Shown: positions 57,501-64,000 of the stretch, in pieces
Position numbering within the stretch: the first letter of the stretch is position 1
Layout of the letters: each line of letters opens with the position of its first letter
Origin: Nageia nagi
Lineage: Eukaryota; Pinophyta
NCBI GenBank assembly: GCA_050084985.1
Contig: JBITNC010000001.1
Span: forward strand, 133,920,001-133,984,000
Reading direction: 5' to 3'
Length of the DNA stretch: 64,000 nt
Notes under the pieces: generated by a model
Told to the model about the DNA's origin: nothing
Database searches by the model: none
The model's input: only the letters and a program-made list of their open reading frames with translations
Position numbers and translations under genes: made by a program

Positions 57501-58380
57501 AAGGTAATGAAGTTTGACATAAATATGATGCTCCTTATGCTTCATAGATTTTTACTTGCTTGATTTCATGTCTCAAGTTTTTAATATGGATTTATATGGA
57601 TTGAATGAATGGAAAAGCTTCTAAATGCATAGTATCTTTATCTAAATCCACTCTAAGGGTGATATTGGTGTGCGTCTAACACTTAACAATCAACACCCAA
57701 GGTTCTGAGAAGCATGGTGGTGCATGAAATAACATCATTTTGCTAAGAGATCAAGTTCCTAGAGCCTAATGGATGAGGGATTAAATTCCACACACATTGT
57801 ATATGAGCATTCATCATGGGATGATTAGGAAGGACATGTTTAAAAAAAATTAAGAGCGAAAGTGATGTGAAGGAGGTAGGGCAAAAATAAGGGAAAATAT
57901 AATAGGTGCATGAGGAAAGATGGTCATGTTTGGGATGGGCATAGCCATTAGGGAGGTTAGTGAAAGTCGATGTAAATAAAAGAGGGAGTGAACATAAATC
58001 ATGGTACTATCAAGATATTTTAATACTTAAGTCTACCCAACTTGAAAGTTATACCAAATGAACTAACTAACTTCAAGAAAATTAGTTGGAGTAAAATGGG
58101 CATTGGGCTTAGTGAGCTCCAACTTGTTCTTTATAAAAAAATATGCTTCTCTTTCATCAAAATCCCATGGCATATAGAGGTGGCCAACTTTATAATGAAC
58201 TTGTTCAATCATATTGAAATCCCTACAAAAAACCTATGTGGACAATGGTATGGAAAAGGAAAGACAACATCATAACATGCATTTGTTAGGAGCATGGTTA
58301 GAGGCATACACATTAATAATGACAAAAGAGTGATCATTAATTTCTAGTAATGTCTACACTACTTGATCATAAGGGTCATT
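54590..58380 (-). mobile_element. L1-like LINE remnant
   Basis: Reading leftward on the minus strand: endonuclease signs near 58340-58200 (INVYASNHAPNK, DFNMIEQVHYK) and 58130-58040 (NAHFTPTNF, decayed FTW box FIWYNFQVG). A linker follows near 57550 (YLKVGDKASKDFF, the G-D-x-x-S/T-x-F-F box). The RT frame is 57420-56905 (NDKSLGLDGFSCEFYKEFWD, then NKGNIKFIPK and NVNYKIM). Beyond it come palm/thumb remnants and frames at 56357-55932 and 55919-55521. Full of stops and frameshifts. Order of blocks fits L1-type ORF2; ends are approximate and no poly(A) or target duplication was found. Confidence 0.8.
56905..57420 (-). pseudogene. L1-like reverse transcriptase, best-preserved block
   Basis: A 171-residue frame spans the N-terminal RT blocks. 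It has K-S-L-G-L-D-G-F (for KSPGPDG), EFYKEFWDIV, then INKGNIKFIPK (for the LIPK box), the RPISL box decayed to WWFITLFN, and VNYKIMVYTLTLWIQPLLPLII. The catalytic FADD box further left is not conserved (readable as IYDSFLTIYEDE near 56480). Confidence 0.8.
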
Positions 58381-59013
58381 AATTATTTATATTATTATTA
58401 TAATTATTAATATAGTGCACTAATATGAGTCTTATTTGTAGGTATCATGTGGCCCAAGGATTGGGTGTGACCCAAGATATAGGTGATCATCATCAACTTG
58501 CCTATATAATGAAGACTCATATAAGTTGACTATCAAGATAGATTTGGTGAAATAGATTCTAAAACTTGATAGTGGCAATATACTCTTTAGGTATTTTTTA
58601 ACACCACCTTATTAAGATTGGAATTTAGATGCACAACTTATCTTGTGGGAGCTATCATATCTTTATTATGCATGAACTAAAATCCTTACAATTTAGTGAA
58701 GTGACGATCTTTCCTTGGGTGCTTGCATCTCTCAAAACCAAACCATTGGTGGCCCATATCTAGACCACTAGCGACCCATTTCTTGTAGGGAATACCACCA
58801 ATGGTTTGTTTCCTATGGATTTGAGCATTAGGATCTTAAGTGCATATTTGTAGGATCATCCTTCATTTGTTTATCATAGGTAAGTATAGCAAGCAAGTAT
58901 CTGAATTCCCTTCTTAATAGGAATAAATTATATAATTCATTGCATATCTTTTATTACTTTCATTTATTGAAGTATTATCATTAGCAATTAGATTACTTAA
59001 CTTAAAGTAGATA
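58381..59013. other. No gene recognised
   Basis: AT-rich sequence between the LINE and the J-protein pseudogene. Some of it may be intron of that pseudogene, since CCCTATTTAACAG near 59048-59060 would be a fair acceptor. Nothing else supported. Confidence 0.35.
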
Positions 59014-59550
59014 TTGGGATCATTATTTACTATTATTTTACCATACTTTCCCTATTTAACAGATCTACAGACTTTTCCTTATGTGAATTTTGGCATCAGC
59101 ATGCCAAAGGATAGTTTACATAATATCAACTTTGAAAGTTTGGATAACACTCATTTGGAGAATATGTTTATAGAGGATAGTGTTAATCCTTCTAGTAATA
59201 CACCTACATATGATGCACATGATGCAATTGGAAGAAAAAATAACCTATACTTGAAATGCATCCAAACACTTTAGAAGCTAGCAAAAGCGCAACCCCACAT
59301 GAATCAATTTTGAAGTCTAGTAAAGAATTCATGGATGAAGCTTTAAATTTCACTTGTTAATCTCCTATTTGAGAAAATTCTTTTAAAACTAGGAATACAT
59401 TTCTTAATGGTGACTTGAAAAGATAAAGCATTTGGGAGAAATAGGCCAAAACACTACTAAAATAAATGGATGGTATCACAATTATAGTCAAAGAGAGAAA
59501 TTATATGATATCTTGGCACATAATCCTATAGTTATTGATTCTTTCACTAC
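59014..59550 (+). pseudogene. J-protein/DUF3444-type pseudogene, left part
   Basis: A frame at 59014-59274 and readable sequence to 59550 (LEASKSATPHESILKSSKEF near 59273-59330) lie directly upstream of the LTR copy D. At the LTR the reading DSFTT continues on the far side as PVARKAT. This part alone is not diagnostic; the assignment depends on the DUF3444 homology in the right part. Confidence 0.45.
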
Positions 59551-60628
59551 AAGGAAAATACCTTAATACAAGCATACATCAATGAATACCTTACAATGCC
59601 AACATTGTGCCAATACAAACATATACAAGAAATGGTAATCTGATGATGCATAAGATAAGTATACATAACATAAAGTATCAGATCCAATGCCCCAACGATT
59701 GTATGTATGATATAAAAAGACAACAATACAATACCAAGCTCAATAGGGCTGACATTGGCCTCTAAGGAGCTAACTAGGGCATAACCAAATGTCTCTCACT
59801 ACTGGAATGAATCAGAACCATGGGAAAATATGCTCCCTTAGAATTTGAATCCTCTCCATTAAAGGAGCCCTACTTAAACCCTAGCTAACTACTGAAGGTA
59901 GAAGTTATACCTTGGAATACCACTAGATGGGAAAGGGTGTTATGCCAATGTCATAGATGATCAAGATTCCTCAACTTGAAAGCCCTCATAGATGCTGCAA
60001 CTAGGGGATGTGCTTAGCATCGCTAAGTCTTCTTATCCTCTAGATGATATGAAGTATAATAACAAACTATATCCAACAATGAGGCTCCAATGTCTCTTTA
60101 TACACTTGCTCTATCTGGATCTCACCTAGGAGTAATCACCTGGGTCCTCTAATCCAATGTTGGCCTCTTAGGGGCATAAAATACCCAATGTAGGTGTCTA
60201 TGGGTTAGACATGCCAATGAGAGACCTAAGGTGCATTAAGTGCCAATGTGGGAGTCTAGGAGTGCCACACATGCCCACATGGGTGAAGGGGAAAATGTGG
60301 GATCATGGTGTCATGATGGGCTAACGCGGGGGTATGGGAGCCTCCCCAAGACTAACACATACATATAAGTATCTATCCAATCATTTAAGTGGAATAATAT
60401 ACCTTGGGATTCCCACAATCATGATCAAGATCTCCAAGTGCAGTAATAACACCTAATCTAAGCCTGGGAGGGAGATATCCCACTTGGGGCTCGCAATGGG
60501 GTCCATTGATCCATTAAGTCTTCTATCTCAAGTTAAAAAAATGAAAGTATAATGCATTAATAAAATATATTATAAGAGGAACCTATAAGATTCTAAGATT
60601 AATTATAACTGTGCAATGGGGACATCAC
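59551..60628 (-). mobile_element. LTR family copy D (solo LTR)
   Basis: The segment carries the A-D family landmarks (GCCAACATTG, GACATTGGCCTCTAAGGAG, CTCTCCATTAAAGGAGCC, GGGAGGGAGATATCCCACTTGGG). It ends GGGGACATCAC, which is GTGATGTCCCC on the minus strand. ACTAC is repeated at 59546-59550 and 60629-60633, and the disrupted pseudogene reads in frame across the site after removal of one ACTAC. A minus-strand TATA-like AGTGTATAAAGAG lies near 60090-60103. The left end lacks the expected TG/CA terminus. Confidence 0.75.
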
Positions 60629-60633
60629 ACTAC

Positions 60634-61030
60634 TCCTGTTGCAAGGAAGGCTACATAGGGCACTGCACCCTCAAATACAATAACTGCCAGTTATTCCAAC
60701 ACCTCCACTTTGATTGGAAATAATGCTACAATGGATGCAATTTTTTATAATTTTGATTAGGATAGAATGGAGAATTTCTTGAAGGAAAATAAAATATGGG
60801 CTTTATATGATGAAGATGATTGAATACCTCATTATTATGCTCTTATTAATAAATTTATGTCATTGTATCCCTTCAATGTGCAAATGATCTGGTTAAATAT
60901 AAAATACCATCATGGTGATAATTTAATTAAGTGGGCAAAATCTAGATTCTAAAGGGCTTATGGAGAATTCAAGGTTGGAAGGAAAATAATTTTCTCCTCC
61001 CATTGTAGATTGAATTGAAATAAAGCAGTT
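60634..61030 (+). pseudogene. DUF3444 domain (plant J-protein) pseudogene, right part
   Basis: In one frame with three stops (TAG, TGA, TAA) the sequence reads IFYNFD-stop-DRMENFLKENKIWALYDEDD, then IPHYYALINKFMSLYPFNVQ, IWLN, IKWAKSRF and GEFKVGRK. This is the DUF3444 pattern found behind the J domain in a plant-specific DnaJ group (F-Y-N-F-D-x-D-R, Q-I-W-A-L-Y-D-D-D-G-M-P-R-Y-Y-A-x-I, x-W-L, C-G-x-F-K-x-G). The stops show it is dead. The J domain itself is not in the window. Confidence 0.8.
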
Positions 61031-61590
61031 GGATTTCATGTCTCCAATAATATGGGTCATTTTTTCATATCACATTTAGGCTAAAGTGATCATACTCATT
61101 TGGGATTAAACTTATGTACTCTTAATTCCAAGGTGAACTATCGTAGATGAGGTACATACGTATCTCTATACGAATGAATGATATAAATGCACTAAGATAT
61201 GAGGTATTATGTATCTAGATCCTCCCTACTCCCCTCCCATTTGAACATATATTCACACCCATCAATCATCTCTCTCCCTTGATATTATCTTGACCATTTT
61301 CTTCTTTTAGATTGGTCACTCTCCATTACCATCATCCTCATTACTAATTCTAAAACACTAATTATTTTGCACATTACCTTCTCTTTTAATGGGTAACGAG
61401 GCTCCATAGTACATTGAAAGGGAGATTAGTTTGCACACAAGTGGAAAATGAGTAGGACTTAATGCTAATAGTGGATGAATATGATTCCCTAAGCAGAGTG
61501 AGTCTCAATTTCAAATTTGGGCGTATGTGCAATTTGTAATTTTATGGGCGAGGCAAAGGTAGAGCCAAAATGAGTAACTAAATACTAACA
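61031..61590. other. No gene recognised
   Basis: AT-rich sequence between the DUF3444 pseudogene and the telomere-like array. The first 100 bp may be the decaying tail of the pseudogene. Confidence 0.4.
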
Positions 61591-61597
61591 TTAACCA

Positions 61598-61800
61598 TGT
61601 ATAACCCTAACCCTAACCTATAACGACCCTAATCCTAACCCTAACCCTAACCATTAACCACTAACCACATCTAACCCTAACTTTAACCCTAAACACTACT
61701 AACCCTAACCCTAATCCTAACCACTAACCCTAACTACTAACTATGTTTAACCCTAACCCTAATCCTAACCCTAACTACTAATTAACCCTAATCCTAACTA
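61598..61800. repeat. Telomere-like CCCTAA-rich interstitial array
   Basis: Runs of AACCCTAACCCTAA alternate with variants (CCCTAAT, CCATTAACCACTAACCACAT). The dominant unit is the hexamer CCCTAA, not the plant heptamer CCCTAAA. It lies directly against the LTR at 61802. Confidence 0.9.
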
Positions 61801-61801
61801 A

Positions 61802-62249
61802 TGGAATCAACCCTTTCCTAATTAATTCCTAATTACCAAGATCACTTGGAAGACACTCAACTCCAACTAAACATAATCATAATAACCATTGCTAATCTCA
61901 CATAAGATACATAAGAGACACAATATAAAGTGGTTCCTCCCTCCTTGGGAATACGTTCACTAACTAAGATCTCATTACTCTAAGATGCACTCTCTTACAA
62001 TCTACATTCCTACAAGCATACTATGAGCATAACTTTGCTCCTAAAACTTGAGTGAGTTTCCAAAAAGGGAGGCCCTCTATTTATAGGATAAAATCTCCAC
62101 CTTAACCTCCCTTTTACCAAAAGGTAAGGTTAAGGTTCCACAATATAATATTTATTAAACACTTAATGGTATCTAGTAATACTTTAAGTGTTTAATTGGT
62201 TACATAGAGGTAAACATTAATGCTCAATATTACATTACAAATTCTAACA
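61802..62249 (-). mobile_element. Copia-type 3' LTR
   Basis: On the minus strand the polypurine tract TAAGGGGGAG (62250-62259) is followed by TGTTAGAATTTGTAATG, a typical LTR start at 62249. A TATA-like CCTATAAATAGAGG lies at 62090-62103. The LTR end is placed at 61802 because TGG there is the first TG after the telomere-like array, but this is a guess. No coding region of the element is visible in the 1.7 kb of interior that remains in the window. Confidence 0.65.
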
Positions 62250-62739
62250 CTCCCCCTTAATGTAATATTGGGATAGAGCATAGAAGAAGAAGAAAGAGAG
62301 TTATCAGTCATAGAGATAAAAGTGGAGATGAGAACATTTACATTTTTGAGCTCATTTGAGATTTTAGTTTGAGACTCACTACTTTACCATTTGAAAAAAT
62401 GATTTACAATACAATCATTGACCACAACTAGTTTCATTGTATAGAGTAGTCGATCAACAAGTTGTCATGTGAGTCTCCATGAGTCTACCAACCTGAAGTA
62501 AGTAACATGCACTATCAAGAATAAACCTATAAGCTATAAGCAACTCATAAACAATATCACTTATATGCATCATATAAACATTCATATCAACATAGAATAA
62601 ATGAACTAAGTAATGCCATTCATAAACTGATCAGTGGTGCACTATAAATTATCATAAAGATACCAAGCTAACACCTATATTTACTTGCTGTATATAAAAT
62701 ATTTGTTGATTAATATCCAAAAATAGAACATAAGCACAT

Positions 62740-63070
62740 ACGAATTCCTCACTTATGGTAACCAAATAATGCAAAAATTCATATATTGATTTCTCACATA
62801 GTGATAATTGAAACAGTGCATATGGTTTCTCACATATGGAAAATCAAACACTGCCAAAATGCATGTACTAATTCCTGACATAATGATGCTAGCAAAAACC
62901 AATTTGTACCATGAGTTTCTCACACAGAGCGAACTGAGCACAAAGGTGTACATAAAATGCTCAATATAGTTCCTAACATAGAGTGAACTAACCATGAAGG
63001 TAATAAAATTGTACAATAGTTCTTCAAATAGAGCGAACTAACCATGAAGGTGTACATAAAGATCAACATT
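62740..63070. repeat. Degenerate tandem repeat, about 60-65 bp
   Basis: Phrases such as TTTCTCACATA-TG-AAAT, GAGCGAACTAACCATGAAGG and TGTACATAAA recur through this stretch at roughly 60-bp spacing. It belongs to the interior of the minus-strand element. The 87-codon frame at 62753-63016 reflects this repeat (YVRN recurring) and is not a gene. Confidence 0.6.
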
Positions 63071-63311
63071 GTACAATAAAAAATCCTCCTAGAGATGAAG
63101 TTGTTAGCACAAATATGAATTCAACACAAGAATTCAAACTTCACTCCCCCTTGAGGATAACTTCACTAACCATAAGAAACTTTTAAAGTGTGCATAACAT
63201 AGTTTATAAGCGATCTAGTGAATAAATCAAGAGAGAAAAAGTTAGATAAATAGAGTTGCAATTTTTTCATCAAGAACTTTTTCTTTGAGATAATGTGTTT
63301 GGATTTGGGTT

Positions 63312-64000
63312 GCACTATAAATCATCATGAAGATGCTAAGCCAATACTTATAGTCAACCATAAAATAAGAATTCAACAAGAATCCAAAAGGTATACTTGT
63401 ATTTGTGATGCACTATAAGTCATCACGAAGATGCCAAGCCAATACTTATAGTTAACCATACAATAAGAATTCAACATAAATTCAAAAGGTGTGCTTGGAT
63501 TTTTGGTGCACTATAAGTTATCATGAAGATGCCAAGCCAATACTTATAGTCAACCATACAACAAGAATTCAACACAAATTGAAAATGTGTGCTTGGATTT
63601 ATGGTGCACTATAAGTCATCATGGAGATGCCAAGCCAATACTTATAGTCAACCATACAACAAAAATTCAACATGAATTGAAAAGGTGTGCTTGGATTTAT
63701 GGTGCACTATAAGTCATCACGAAGATGCCAAGCCAATGCTTATAGCCAACCATACAATAAGAATTCAACATGAATTCAAAAAATGTGCTTGGATTTGTGG
63801 TGCACTATAAATCATCACAGAGATTCCAAGTTAATACTTATAATCAACCATACAATAAGAATTCAACATAAATTAAAAATGTGTGCTTGGATTTATAGTG
63901 CACTATAAGTCATCACGGATATGCCAAGCCAATACTTATAGTCAACCATTCAAGAATTCAAAATATGCTTGGATTTATGATGCACTATAAATAGTGACTT
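63312..64000. repeat. 98-bp tandem array running off the window
   Basis: GCACTATAA(G/A)TCATCA recurs at 63312, 63410, 63508, 63606, 63704, 63802, 63900 and 63982: six exact 98-bp steps, then one of 82. Units share GAAGATGCCAAGCCAATACT, CAACCATACAATAAGAATTC and GTGTGCTTGGATTT. An isolated diverged unit is at 62636. The array continues past the right edge. A second AAGGGGGAGTG tract at 63143-63153 (minus strand) precedes the array. Confidence 0.95.

Noticed and set aside
61598-61800. A chromosome end
   Set aside because: The array is short, degenerate, interstitial and followed by 2 kb of retroelement.
63312-64000. CRISPR array
   Set aside because: Units repeat over their whole length with no unique spacers, and the genome is that of a plant.

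Overview
The window is nuclear DNA from a seed plant and looks like a gymnosperm, probably a conifer: AT-rich, very gene-poor, and filled with old, stop-ridden, mutually nested LTR retrotransposons and LINEs that sit inside introns of a normal gene. The species call is inference; the sequence itself shows only the style of genome.

The one clearly functional gene is the 5' part of a UVR8-type UV-B photoreceptor (RCC1-repeat protein) on the minus strand. I find three exons by continuous homology and exact splice phasing: exon 1 at 50993-51065 (start codon), exon 2 at 9997-10183, exon 3 at 6866-7012. They join in frame into a 134-residue N-terminal stretch. Intron 1 is therefore about 40.8 kb and intron 2 about 3.0 kb; the remaining exons lie beyond the left edge, across an intron 3 of more than 6.8 kb. 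A candidate promoter with a cluster of ACGT cores lies at 51066-51620.

Intron 1 is almost entirely two nested transposon stacks. Stack one (11468-27355) is a plus-strand LTR element with about 1.3 kb LTRs. Its 5' LTR is split by a complete 3.6 kb non-autonomous Copia-type element (11990-15620, duplication GATTT), its interior by a truncated minus-strand Ty3/gypsy copy (18112-21130), and its 3' LTR by a 3.5 kb hAT transposon (22906-26446, duplication GGATTTAC). Stack two is a plus-strand LINE (about 29400-32683, resuming at 49569) split by a Copia-type element (32684-49568), which itself holds a truncated LTR (33308-34361) and a 14.3 kb minus-strand Ty3/gypsy element (34362-48663) with gag, protease, RT, RNase H and integrase remnants plus a large extra reading frame downstream of integrase.

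Upstream of the gene (above about 51.6 kb) the sequence holds tandem repeats, a foldback element, a PPR-protein fragment, an (AT)n tract, an L1-like LINE on the minus strand (54590-58380), a DUF3444/J-protein pseudogene split by an LTR, a telomere-like CCCTAA-rich array, and a minus-strand Copia-type 3' LTR whose interior contains a 98-bp tandem array running off the right edge. The far left (1-4303) looks like part of a very long LTR carrying a diverged 182-bp tandem array.

As a system, the window shows how one photoreceptor gene has been stretched by successive insertions. The least familiar components are the Copia-gag/acidic-Cys-rich non-autonomous element, the plus-strand LTR element with duplicated-domain and antisense frames, and the very large interrupted introns.
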